Both the position numbers and the translations under genes were made by a program. The notes beneath the pieces are model-generated. The model saw nothing but the letters and a program-made list of their open reading frames with translations. It did not search any database and was not told the origin of the DNA. Shown here one piece after another: positions 1-10,747 of a stretch of DNA of 64,000 nt; position 1 is the first letter of the stretch; the number at the start of each line of letters is the position of its first letter. Origin of the DNA: Sphaerolaimus hirsutus (Eukaryota; Nematoda; Chromadorea; Monhysterida; Sphaerolaimidae); the NCBI GenBank assembly GCA_964036195.1, contig OZ038453.1, forward strand, positions 10,865,469 through 10,929,468. The letters run 5' to 3'.

Positions 1-267
1 CAGAACCTGTAAATGGTGTGGTTAGAAATTATCTGTTCGATAAGCACGCAGCTCATTGGCGATAGTTCTTAATTAAGGCCAAACAGCCTCAATATATTCA
101 AGTGACTAATCCGGGGCAGTCTCAGACCCAGTAATGTAAAAAGACCCCAAGACACATGCATGGCATTTTACAGGGTATTTTACATGACATTTCACAGAGT
201 CTTGGAGTCTGGAACTGGCACCCGGCCAAAAAAGTGTCAAGTATCCAAAGTGCATCAGTCAACTCAC
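1..267. other. Left-edge flank, mostly a foldback repeat
   Basis: Positions about 113-235 resemble the CAGTCCC-type foldback repeats found elsewhere here: one end reads like cagtctcagaccca, the other like tctggaactggcacc, with atttgaca/atgacatt-like words between. On the minus strand, about 27-75 contains a short open stretch ending in a stop (residues IANELRAYR followed by a few more), which could be the terminal exon of the F-box gene. I cannot join it in phase to the exon at 268-374, so it is left as a possibility. Confidence 0.4.
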
Positions 268-3200
268 ACCCCACAAGTTGACAATCCTCAAGTTGGGCAT
301 CTGCACAGTGAGTTTGTGTATATTCACGGTCTCGTAAACCTCCTCCTCCTCATCCTCGATCTTCTCGTATGTTCCTGCGGCAAAAAATTGCAGGTGCCCG
401 ATTCAATTAATAAAACGTAAGGCGCGCGTAGAGCGAGTGTGCGCATGAGATGACGTAGGCCTACTGGTCATTTAAACCCGCTAGTCATGTAGACCCGCCA
501 GTCATGTGTTTTAGGGGGATTAACATCACACAGGGGATCAATGACAGTGGGTTTATATGGTTAGTACGGTACATAGAGCGGGCCGCACTGCGTGGGCATT
601 CGCATCGTTTTTGTCACTATTTTGATGATACTGATGATAGAAAAATTTAAAAACTCAAATGCATAACAACCGATTTTAAGTTTTTCAATTTTTCTTTGAA
701 CTGTATCATATGTGACTAAAGCTATATCAGGTCACACGCACTGTGTTCCGCGCTATGTACTCTACTAAACTTGTGAAACCTGCTGCCGTTAATCCCTCGT
801 GTCATCCAAATGCCCTAAAATACATTACTGGCGGGTCTACATGACTACAACAGGTACAGGGTCCATGAAATTGTGCGCATTAAGCGCATGCAAGCAATCA
901 AATTTGGGCAGTACATAATTAAGCGACAATGGATGAAGGTGGATAAATATAACTCCCTCGAGTCTCCCCGTAAACAATACCCCTGATAATAAAAATTGAT
1001 CGATCATGAATATAATTCACAATCGACAATAAATAGACCGTTCTTTCAGAATCGAATATTATTCAAATCGATCATTTTTGTCAAATTACGAAGTTTCAAT
1101 TCCCCGGAAACCAACCAAACAACGTGAGAACCTCCACGGATGATATAAACGTGTAAATTTTCCTCAAAAAGCCTTCCAGGAAAATATTTTCCGACAGACA
1201 CAGGCACAAACTTTTCAATCTGGACGGGAATGACTGCAAATCGGTGAAATCGTGCAGTTGAGCAGCGGTAGAAAAATCTGGAAATTTAAAACAGACACGT
1301 TGACAATTTGACAAAATGTGAATATTTAAGACAAATAAATATCATCAGGGGCCAGTTCCGCAGATTGAGAAGTGAAAAGTAAAATGGCAAATGCGAAGTG
1401 AAATAAGAAGTGAGAAGTGAATTAAGAAAGAAATTGGCAAAAGCGAAGGCAAATTACTTTTTATTTTTAAATTCGCTTTTGCCAATTTACTTGCCATTTC
1501 ACTTTGCTCTTGCCAATTTTCTTCACAATTCACTTCGCATTTGCCATTTTACTTCTCACTTCTCGATTTGCGGAACTGGCACCAGCTAGTGCTAAAAATC
1601 CCAGTAGAATAGGACACTGTTATTTAAAAGTAACGCCAATTACCCACCCTTCCAAAAAATGGCGTCAATTCAAACTGGTAAAACCACGCCAAAAACCATG
1701 GCGCCACAGAAAAAGTACACCAACAGGCAAATGGCGCCATTAAATCTCCATCACTTACCAAGTGTAAGGTACCTTAAATGGGGGCACCTATTTCCAAACT
1801 CCTGCAGCATGTGCGGCGTGATCAAATCCGTGTTCAAATCCAACGATTTCACGTTGCTCAGTCTGGTGCCAATCATGTGATAAACCACATCGTGGTTGGT
1901 TACCTGCGAAAAATTTGGCACTGTTCCAAGGATTGGGGACACATGTACGGTGTTAAGAGTCAGGACATAAGCCACATGGTGAATACAAAATGCCAGTACT
2001 AGGGTGGCAGACGGTACGGCCTTGCGGTAAACCGTACGGTACGGTAAATTTTCTCTTTTGCGGTAAACGGTACGGTACGGTAAATCCTCAATTTTGCGGT
2101 AAACGGTACGGTACGGTAAATCTGAAAAGTGCGGTTCGCGGTACGGTACGGTACGGTAAATTTTCGTTTGTCAGAAATGTACCAATGCCGGACTGCAGAC
2201 AACTTTTACTTTGTGAATTGAAACTAAATTGAATTATGCAATTTGTTAATGGACTTTAGAACAGTGTGATGACATAGAGTTACATTAACCACAATGCAGT
2301 GGCTCGATGTTTAGGCTTTTTCAACACATAGAAGGAAGAAATGGAGAAAAATTGCTAAAAGTGGGTGAAAACTGTAAAAAAAGGTATTTAAGTGCATACC
2401 TACATAAAATAGCTGAAAACAGACAATAAGCCTTGAATTCAATTTGGAGACACACTTCAACCCCCCATTGGAGACCCCTGCTGTGTAGCCATGGGATAGC
2501 AACAGATTTCAATTCAACAGCAAAGTTGTTATTTCATAAAAAAAGTTCATGGTTCTGTTGATTACCTTTTGTATACTACCCTACATCAAACATATGTACC
2601 TACAACAAATAAGCTCAAAACATTGAGGGTGATGTAAAACACCTACAGTGCGATTTGAAGCACATGGCTTTATTTTAAAAACACATCATAAATCAAGAGT
2701 TACAGCAATATTGCATGCGTAAATGGAAGGGCTTCAAATAAGTGAAAACAATGTTGACAAATTTGCGCGCTTGCGCGCAACAAAAATGCAGAACACCACC
2801 TTTTATAGTCAATTTTAAGGTGAATTGTTGAGGTCAATCTGAGTAAAATTTACCGCATTTTCTGCGGTAAATGAGTGCGGTACGCGGTACGGTACGGTAA
2901 ATTTTGGAAAATGCGGTACACGGTACGGTACGGTAAATTTCTAAAAGTGCGGTAAACGGTACGGTACGGTAAATTTCCCAAAAATGCGGTACGGTACGGT
3001 AAATTCTGCCACCCTAGCAGTACCGTATATATTCTAATAGATGGACGGGTCTTGAATAGAAGGGTGGTCTCCAATGGAAGGGTGTGCCAAATAAATGCAA
3101 AAAAGTCAGTGGACTCTTGTTATTTTAGTGGCCACGGTCTATTGATTTGCTATTTTAAGATGAAACATTAAATGAACTCATTGAATCGTCTGTGCTGTAA

Positions 3201-3655
3201 AACTTTGAAAAAAACTGGCACTTTTTAAAAAAATAGGCTGAAAAATTGGCGAAAATAATAGAAGGGTGGAGGTAAAAATAATGATGGAAAAATAGAGGGG
3301 TCCCTGCTATTAGAAGAAATACGGTAAGTGTGATGGTTCAAACGGAATCCCGATCCAAAATTCCGAGAAATGGTTTCATTTTCCTGCACAACCCCCAATC
3401 CTCAATGCCCAGACCCATTTTGAACCCCATGATGAAACCCTAAATCCCACACAATCCAGACACCAGAAAACGCACCTGCAAGCCGTCATAATTTGGCCTA
3501 AAAGACACCAAAGTCCATAAATTTGGGTCGTCGCAAAATTTCCGCCATTTTCTCGTTACATAACGGCATTTCAATATTTCCTTGGGCGGCAGGAAACTGA
3601 GCATGTGCAGCATGCATTTATCAGTCAAATTTTCGATCGTCTGCAAATTGGACAT
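268..3655 (-). CDS. F-box / leucine-rich repeat protein, 4 exons, 3' end missing
   Basis: A likely substrate-recognition subunit of an SCF ubiquitin ligase. Exons on the minus strand: 3476-3655, 1759-1903, 1116-1277 and 268-374, with donors GTGCGT, GTAAGT, GTTGGT and GTGAGT; phase closes at every junction. The first exon carries an F-box (LTDKCMLHMLSFLPPKEIL, with a later KWRKF) within the first ~50 residues. The next exons read as LRR-like segments (SNVKSLDLN, CPHLRYLTL, RLKSLCLCLS, SVEVLTLFG). The fourth holds an acidic stretch (EDEEEEVYETVNIHKL) followed by another LRR-like segment, MPNLRIVNLWG. About 197 residues are visible and the gene continues leftwards. The start is the first ATG before the F-box, with no upstream domain visible. 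Introns carry several repeats, including a hAT element in intron 1. I do not recognise the exact FBXL orthologue. Confidence 0.75.
482..847. repeat. Foldback (inverted-repeat) element
   Basis: The left end TAGTCATGTAGACCCGCCAG and the right end CTGGCGGGTCTACATGACTA are inverted copies, and the similarity continues inward (gtgttttaggg against ccctaaaatac). The arms hold no coding signal. No target duplication is clear. It lies in the third intron of the F-box gene. Confidence 0.7.
1351..1585. repeat. Foldback element with AAGTGA / GGCAAATGCG words
   Basis: The ends ccagttccgcagattgagaag and cttctcgatttgcggaactgg are inverted copies. The inside is built from repeated words (aagtga, ggcaaatgcg) on one arm and their complements on the other. 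The termini resemble the CAGTCCC class elsewhere in the window, but the internal words differ. Confidence 0.7.
2000..3016. mobile_element. hAT-like non-autonomous element, CGGTACGGTAAAT word array
   Basis: The termini TAGGGTGGCAG and CTGCCACCCTA are perfect inverted copies. Behind each terminus lie several units of acggtacggtaaattt separated by gcggt. The core (about 2210-2850) has no coding capacity. Flanks are gccagtac on the left and gcagtacc on the right, which could be a degraded 8-bp duplication with one base lost. It lies in intron 1 of the F-box gene. Confidence 0.75.
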
Positions 3656-4126
3656 GGATGGTAAATTGCAATGTCAAGTGGGAAGGTTCGGAAAAAATTT
3701 GAAATGGCCCGGATTTTCAGTTGACAAACAATTTTTATTTTAGTTATGATCAGGTCGTGAACTTGAAACTCGAAACTATTTGAAGTTCGATATTTTACAT
3801 GGAACAGCATGGGAGTGCTTATTGTACCTAAATATGAATCTGATTTTTTAAATAGAAAAACACCTCGAAATTTCTGAAAAATCGACACCAATAGATAAAC
3901 AAAAATACATTACACGAGTATTGTGAGTCACAACTTTTCACCGCCGGGTAAAAAATGTATTCAAAAATGTTGAGGTTTAATTATTCTGCAGGAAAAAATT
4001 AAGATGAACTCAAGCAAAAAACGTGTTTGAAGCCGCTATGATAATTTACACATCTTTATGACCGGTATTTACAAACTAGAGCTAAACGGAAATTATGGTA
4101 TTGGACAGCAAAGTATGTGCGCAGTC

Positions 4127-4252
4127 CTACCATAATTTAATGAATGAAATCTTGTGATAAATGTCGTAATTAATTATTCCATGGTAAAAACGAAATATTA
4201 TGATGAAAAACCTGTATAATTTTTCGTTCATTATTCAGATGGGTTATGGTAG
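4127..4252. repeat. 126-bp CTACCATAA-terminated MITE
   Basis: Begins ctaccataat and ends ttatggtag. A second copy lies in reverse orientation at 44935-45059, about 90% identical by eye, with the same ttttcacacta sequence beyond one end of each. Confidence 0.7.
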
Positions 4253-5410
4253 GTTTTCACACTAAGACTTAGTGTGATATCCACCGAGTGTAACATGACT
4301 ATTTTACCACATAACTACATCAAAATGTTCAACTCACCATAGTTGACACATACACTTGTTTCGAAGCCATGATGAATTTATAGGTGAATGCAACGAAATT
4401 TCGCTTCAATTACCTTACTGTCAAAATTTCTATGGTTTTCTCATATGAAATGCAGAACACTCAGATAGTGTGTGCAGCGCAGGGTATAGCCGAAAACTTA
4501 TTTTACCCAGTACACGCATATATTTATACACACACAAAGTTTTGTATACACGTTATACACAACTTTGGCAGCAAAAATGAGCTGAATTGTGCAAAGCAAT
4601 TAGTGATGGAATGGCGCCATTTGTGGAAGGCACACGGCGCCCTTTTTGAATTAGATTTTTTGTGGTATACTGACCGGCAAAATACATTACAGTGGAGTGT
4701 AAAAACGTCTACCGGTATACCTTGAATAGAAGGGCACCTGTAATAGAACCGCAGGTTTTGGCATGTTTTTGCCATCACGAAAACAATAGAACGGCAGCCT
4801 CGAATTGAGCGGCAGTCTACAATACAATGGCAGTAAATATTCACGTTGATAACAAATGTACAGCGTGGGAAATTTACCGCACCGGTAAATTTTGGACATA
4901 TAGCAAACCGATTACCGCATTCTTACCCATATTATCTATTAGCCGCTGGCGCTGGCGCCATTCTTTCAAATAGCGCCATTATTTTCTGGCGCATTGCCCT
5001 CACCAAAAGCGAGTACTTATGCAATGCGTTGCTCCGCTGATGTGCAGTGTTTTATGCGCATTGCACAGTCGACAGTTGCGCTTTTGGATAGTAGCGAGGA
5101 AATAAAAATTGAAAGGTATAATTTTGTTGGGGGGGGGGTCAGGGTGCAGGGTCACATTGAGTTGGATGTCACAAATTGTGATTTGGAGTAAATTGATTGT
5201 TTTTTACATTAATTTTGTAAATACGTTAATGTATTGATTGGCAGTTGTCGGGACTTTTTTTGGGTAAGCTAAAAATCAATATAGTTGGGTGAGTTCATCG
5301 ACCGTTGTTTATATCGCTGAGAACTTTGCTTGTCACATATCCACTTGCGGCCTTTTTTCTACCAATTTTGACGGCTGAACACTTGAAATGATCGGGAGAA
5401 TGTAAATGAG

Positions 5411-5741
5411 TACCGTATTTCCTCGAAATACCCCCAGGGGGTTTATTTTTTCAAAGTGAGATTTTTGAGGGGGTTAAACGAGGGGGGTATTTCGAGGGGG
5501 TGTTCTTATTTCGCCAGAATTTTTATGAAATCCCAGTACCAAATTGTTGCCTGTAACGTACACAGACGTCGAAAAATGCATGTATGTATGTACATGTATA
5601 TGTAAATACATGTATAAGACTCTATAGACTTATATATGTACGTCGACGGTATAAAGCCTGTTCTAACATAACACAGTCATTGTTTTTAACGTGTGTTCTA
5701 CTGGGGGTATTTCGAGGGGGGTATTTCGAGGAAATACGGTA
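5411..5741. repeat. TACCGTATTTCCTCG-terminated MITE
   Basis: Inverted ends taccgtatttcctcgaaata and tatttcgaggaaatacggta, with repeated CGAAATACCCCC / GGGGGTATTTCG words inside. The core (gtgttctaac... region) is related to those of the elements at 21588-21833 and 31562-31905. If the terminal TA is the duplication, this would suit a Tc1/mariner-type element. Confidence 0.7.
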
Positions 5742-5790
5742 AGTGACAAGAAAAGCGATGGTGTAATAAATGAAGCAAACTTTTGAGTCA

Positions 5791-5795
5791 GCTTC
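5791..5795. repeat. Target-site duplication GCTTC, left copy
   Basis: GCTTC directly precedes the left LTR (TGTAAAAT...). The identical GCTTC follows the right LTR at 18676-18680. Five bases is usual for BEL/Pao integration. Confidence 0.85.
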
Positions 5796-6623
5796 TGTAA
5801 AATAATACGGAACTTGTTGAAGTGACTTGTGAACGAGATCCTATTCCTAACCGAGGAAGAGGACAAATGTGAACATATGAAAGTTGACGTGAAGCGTCGT
5901 CTCTTAGTTGACGTTCCGTTATTTTATCAAATGTGATTAGTTGAGTTGAAGTGAATTGACGTGAGTTAGTGTGAAGCAAATTTAGATGATTTACAAAAGG
6001 TTTTGACGAACGTTTTTATTTAGACAATTAAATACAAAGAAATAAATGTAAATAAACTATATAAAATATACGTAAATAAAGGAATTAATTTACAACTAAA
6101 TTAATTACTTAAATAAGATCGATTGACGATTGACGATAATGGAAATAATGGCGATTGACTTGGCGCCAATCGGTCGGCTCTAATCTCCGATTTTTACCCA
6201 ACATTTCCAATTGTGAAAGTTCAATCCTTGCCCGCTCGCTTCTCCGATGAAAAGCAAGCTAAACTAGCAAGATAGTGAAAATGTGAGACAAGCCAGACAA
6301 CATTTGAAATGGCGCGCGGGCCCGGCCCCCCGCTTGGGGCGAGCCCGCCGCTTAACATAAACATGACGGCGTATTTGCGTGCTGCTTGTCAAGGAAATGT
6401 GGCGGAATGTGAGCAATGACTAAGCTCTAAATATGTGAGCGATGTAAAGCGCACGTTGTAAACAACGTCGCTCGAGATATTAAATGACGAATGTGAAGAT
6501 GTTAAAAAATGGAATGTAAATTAAAATGAAATATTGATAACTTGAATTAACTAAATATAAAAGCGAACATAAGAACGTCAACTTAAATATTAAAGGTTTT
6601 ACATTTTACGATAATGTTACACA
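5796..6623 (-). repeat. 3' LTR, internally deleted
   Basis: 828 bp, TG...CA ended, matching the right LTR end to end except in the middle. After cttaaataaga the right LTR has about 300 bp (17897-18198) where this one has only about 32 bp of gattgacgattgacg-like filler before rejoining at ggcgattgacttggcgcc. The filler looks like slipped copies of the flanking gcgattgac. Confidence 0.9.
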
Positions 6624-6706
6624 CTCCCGAAACTAGAATAAAAATTAAATCTAATTTAATTTTATCTCAGCCAATCTCGGCAAATTGATGTGAAACAAAA
6701 TCAAAA

Positions 6707-8923
6707 TCAAACGCCTGTGATACTCTCATCACTCCTGTGGTAGCAGATCGTCGGCGTCTTCGACGCCGGCATTTTCCCGGCCCTCCTCATGATGCTCGTC
6801 CATGGGTTCAACGGCATCCTCCTCAGGCTGGCGGCCTTCCCCGTGCCCGGGCGCCTGGTCTTCTGTGGCCCCAGCTGGTCAACCTGGCCAGTTGGGGAGC
6901 TTCTCAGATTCCTCGACGAGCTGCTCGAGGGCTTGTCGGAGCGTGTCGGTCTCGTTGACGCTTGTCTTCGACGGCTCGGTGGGCTGCCATTGTTCCGTTG
7001 CTGCAAGCGGTTTGCTTGGTAGCAAGGGGACGTGGGAGGTTGTGAATGAGGTCGTACACTGTGAAGTGATTGAGTTGAATTGGTCAAATGGTACGGAGGG
7101 GGATCTAGATCTTGAACATGATTTTCTTCCATCTCTCCGAGCTCTATGTTGGACTGTGAAGGTGTTTGTCTGAGGAAAGTCACGGATCTTTTTAGATCGT
7201 TTAATTTTTGATTTGACCAGTTTTTGATTGATGTTATTGAATTTGTGAAAAGTTTGGGGTATAAAGGAAAATGTTTGGTGTGACGATTGCTGCTCACCTG
7301 GGAGCCCTGCGACTCCAGCGAATCTCTTGAGTTGCTTTTGCAAGGGCTCGCGGTCAGGGATCGCGTCTTCCATTGTGACCTCCGTTGTGACAGGCTCGGT
7401 GACTGTGAGTCTGGCGTTTGGTGACGAGCCCTGCGCTTGTGACTCGCAAGGGGGTGCAGGTTTTGTGACCCGGCGTGCACCCGTCTCCATCTCGATTTCT
7501 TCGGCGCGCTGGGTACTATAACCGACCGGGGGATCCGATCTAGGCTGTACCAAGCGTCCTGAAAGCCGTTTGAATGGAGAAACTCGCTTGAGGGGTGTGA
7601 CAAACTTTGAATGTAACTGTGACAAACTTGACGATTGTGTGACGGTTTGACTTGACAAAGCGGGTTTGTTGAAGCCGCTTTTCGGTTTCTTCTGGCGGTT
7701 ACGTCGCCGTCGCTTACCGATTTTTCCTTGCTGAATGGACGGGGGCCCTTGTTGTTTAGGCTTCTGTCCCTTCTGCCCTTTCTTCGGAAAAAGCCCTTGA
7801 TGTCTGGCAGCATACCCCTGCCGGTTACGAGCCGCCACTGCATGTAAACATAACCAATATACCCAATACAAGCAATTGTGATAATAATGAGTATGATGTT
7901 CACAGCTGTTTGAAGTGGCCCAGTAAGTAACGTGTCTAATGCAGACGCACCACCTGTGACACTACCGTGAATGATGTGACCCAATTCTTTTCCCACACCT
8001 TCAAAATATGCACCAACTCCTTGGCCGATGCCAGCAATGTATGCCTGCACGGCTTTAGGATCATTGGATTTTGTTGCAATATAATCGACTGAATGTGTGA
8101 CTTGTTGTTCGAGTCGTTGCAAATTTTGAAAGTGATGATGTGCAGCCATGATACTGAATGCTATGTCAGTCATGCTTACACCTGGTGACCTGGAAACGTT
8201 TAGTGTGAATGGTTTCCACAAGCCAGCCCAAATTAATTCGATTGGGAGTTTTGTGACGTGCAAATTCGTTGGTCCGTTTTCGTTGGCCCATGAGTTATCA
8301 TTTAATTGATAATATTTGTGATCTTTCATGAGACAATGGTCTATTGGTGAATGTGTGATTAGATCATTGGTACCGGGAGCAACGAACATTATATGTGGGT
8401 GATCTGTGACTTTGACCGGCAGAAATTTATAACAAGTATTGTTATATTCATGTTGAAAATAAATAATTTCTGCTGTGACAGGTTTACAATCCCAGAACAT
8501 CAATATATCTCCATGCCATTCAGCATAGAGATTTTGACGTCCTAGCAATGCTTGCAAGCCAAGCGTGGGATTGAATGTGACGATTGCATGAATTATATCC
8601 AGCTGGGTTTGACGGATGTGACATAATTGTTGCCAGATGGATCCAAATTGTTTTTGTTCCAGATGTGCAATTTTGTCAACTTCGTATTGTTGACGGGCTG
8701 TGAGCAAGTGAAATACACCAACATCAAGATTTGGTGCGAGTTTGAAATGAAGAGGAGCTTTTTCGGTTTCAGGTTTTTTCAATTTCTTAAGTTGATATCG
8801 AAGAAATTGAATGAATGCCGAGCCCTGGTCAATATATTTTGCGTCTTTTGGTACACATTCTGCATTATTTGGAAATTGTTGTGATCTCCATGTGACCGAA
8901 AATGCAGCTTGCAATTTTTCCAC
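6707..8923 (-). pseudogene. Envelope-like glycoprotein, C-terminal half with transmembrane segment
   Basis: A 738-codon open frame continuing the envelope-like product that starts in the 9077-10747 frame; the two are separated by frame breaks. Residues 1-300 look ectodomain-like. A glycine/alanine-rich stretch (IAGIGQGVGAYFEGVG) precedes a strong hydrophobic helix (AVNIILIIITIACIGYIGYV, about residues 335-355). The last ~370 residues form an unusually long basic, Ser/Pro-rich tail containing a PPPY late-domain-like motif (ELGEMEEN then DLDPPPYHL). A second open frame of 330 codons overlaps the tail. BEL/Pao elements are known to have taken envelope genes from several virus groups; I cannot say which one this resembles. 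Confidence 0.65.
6879..7871 (-). CDS. Overlapping 330-codon open frame in the envelope tail region
   Basis: Runs in a different minus-strand frame from the 6707-8923 frame, over almost 1 kb without a stop. The product is basic near its start (GKRRRRNRQKKPK), varied in the middle and ends with an amphipathic stretch (DTLRQALEQLVEESEKLPNWPG). Either this or the overlapping frame could be the real continuation of the envelope after its transmembrane helix, following a small indel, or it is a genuine overlapping accessory gene. Composition alone does not decide. Confidence 0.35.
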   Translation of the reverse strand: MYWVYWLCLHAVAARNRQGYAARHQGLFPKKGQKGQKPKQQGPPSIQQGKIGKRRRRNRQKKPKSGFNKPALSSQTVTQSSSLSQLHSKFVTPLKRVSPFKRLSGRLVQPRSDPPVGYSTQRAEEIEMETGARRVTKPAPPCESQAQGSSPNARLTVTEPVTTEVTMEDAIPDREPLQKQLKRFAGVAGLPGEQQSSHQTFSFIPQTFHKFNNINQKLVKSKIKRSKKIRDFPQTNTFTVQHRARRDGRKSCSRSRSPSVPFDQFNSITSQCTTSFTTSHVPLLPSKPLAATEQWQPTEPSKTSVNETDTLRQALEQLVEESEKLPNWPG

Positions 8924-9076
8924 TACGTAATGATTTTGTGAATATTGCGCATCAAATTGACCAATCTCTTGGAATGCACACTGTTTATTGAAAGCAGTAG
9001 CATTCCATAAAGAGACGCCATTGTCGCTGTCGTAACAATAGCTGGCTTGTGGGTTGCAATGTCACAAATCTTGAAT

Positions 9077-10747
9077 TTAGGAAACAATTTTCTTTCCGTC
9101 AAGACTTGCAACCACACCTTCTTCTATGTGAAAATTCATCACGGTGTTACTCAGATTGTGACAAAAGTAACAATAATCGATGTGAAGTGATTTGTTGGTG
9201 CTCCACAGTGCATGACCGATTTTTATTAAGGGTTCGCCTTTCCAAGTTTTATTTTGGTAGGCGATCATGCAATCGTAGGTTGTGACTCTGTGATTTTTTA
9301 TGATTTCTGGTGGCAACATAGATTTTCCGCCTACCAGACTCATATATGTGATTATAGTGTGCTCTTGTTGAAAGCATCTATAAATTGGTGTCGTTTGCGG
9401 TTGAACACGCAACGTCCATATGGATATCACAATATCCTCTATGGCCGTAACTTGAGGAAAATGACATGTTACTTTTTCCGGAAGTTGAATTGCGTGACCA
9501 GTGCGTGTTTTATGGCACAGATTGAAAGTTTTGTGATATTGATCTGTCCATGTTAGCGCGTTAGCTAATTTTGATTGTATTAACAACGTGAGTGCCATTA
9601 AATGCGACACGTTTCCCCAGAACGAATATGTGCCAGTGTAGCGACATGTTCGACGTGGGTTTGCGCGTCTTGCATCTTGTTGTGAAGATTGTGATTGTTG
9701 ATGTGATTGATCTGTTTGTGAATCATCACCTTTATCAGGTGGAGGTTGTGATTTATCATCATCTTTTACCTCAGTATCGATTTTATATTCAACACCGTCC
9801 TCTGTGTCGATTTCAAGAGGCACGAGGTTAGATGGAGATCTACATGTGTGACGGCCGTTGCTTGACAATACTGTGACTGCACGTATTTTGCCATCGCTTG
9901 ACACATGTATCTCGTGAATGCGGCCCATTTGCCACATGCCGCGTGGTTGTTTATCATTAGTGATTAACACCACTTGGCCACGTTTGGGAGCTTTGTTGAT
10001 AGTGCCCTTTTTCAAGCGTTGATTTTTTCGGTCGATATATTGACGTGACCACTCATACCAGAGCACTTCACGGTTGTGACGAATTTGGTCCCAAAGTAGT
10101 GTGATGTCATCTCTGTCCTTTTCAGGCACAGAGTTGAGTGCCATTTCGTCAATGCAATTGACGTCATTGACACGTGGGGGTGTGATTTTGTAGGAATTTT
10201 CAATTTGTGAAGGTGACTGATTGAAAGATCCATCAGTTGGCCCATCCCATTCCTCTTTTGGAATTTTTTGCATGGGTTTAATTGTGGTGGAATCGAGTTC
10301 CAACTCACGTTTTTCATCCATGTAGCATGGTGGTGGGGTGCCCCAAAGGAAATGTATTGGGCGCAGTATCGCTGCACCAATGTCTGTGTTTGACAAATAT
10401 GACAATGGTCGCGTGTTGACGGAAAATTCGACGTCAAGCATGACTGTGAGAAACTCATGCCATGTGAGACAACGTCGGCCGCATGCTTTTTTAAGCAAGC
10501 GTTTGACTAAACCGATCATGCGCTTGTACACGCCGCCTTGCCAGGGACTATTGGCTGTGATGAAATGCCATTTTACGTCCGGCAGTATTTTGACACAATT
10601 TTTGAACGCGGGGGCATTGTCGGACCAAATTGTGTCCGGCATGCCGCGACGCGATATAAAGCGATTTAGAGCCATAATTGTGTCGGCTGTCGAGACACTA
10701 TTAGTTGACTCAAAATGAATGGCGCGTGTACTGAAGCATGTTAGCAA
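9077..10747 (-). pseudogene. Integrase C-terminal part fused in frame to start of envelope-like gene
   Basis: The first ~250 residues are the rest of the integrase core and its C-terminal domain, continuing the 10741-14271 frame after a frameshift near 10741-10747. Recognisable parts are LTCFSTRAIHFE, the catalytic Asp in WSDNAPAFKN and the block SPWQGGVYKRMIGLVK. In BEL/Pao integrases the residue after GGxY/W is the third catalytic acid (Glu); here it is Lys. The last ~180 residues hold a signal-peptide-like stretch (MALTLLIQSKLANALT) and Cys-containing ectodomain sequence (FNLCHK, DYCYFCHN), so pol and env share one open frame here. A normal env message would probably be spliced. The frame closes just before the next env block (8923-9117), which is again out of phase. 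Confidence 0.8.

Larger units (their letters stand above)
3656..5790. other. Intergenic region between the F-box gene and the BEL insertion
   Basis: No coding exon seen. It is AT-rich and built largely from small repeats: a CTACCATAA element (4127-4252), a fragment with AATAGAAGGGC/GAACGGCAG words (about 4712-4835), GGCGCC-rich sequence (about 4930-5000) and a TACCGTATTT element (5411-5741). Confidence 0.6.

Noticed and set aside
6737-7173. + strand open frames antisense to the envelope tail
   Set aside because: No start context or motif; explained by the low stop density of the GC-rich, dual-open minus-strand region.
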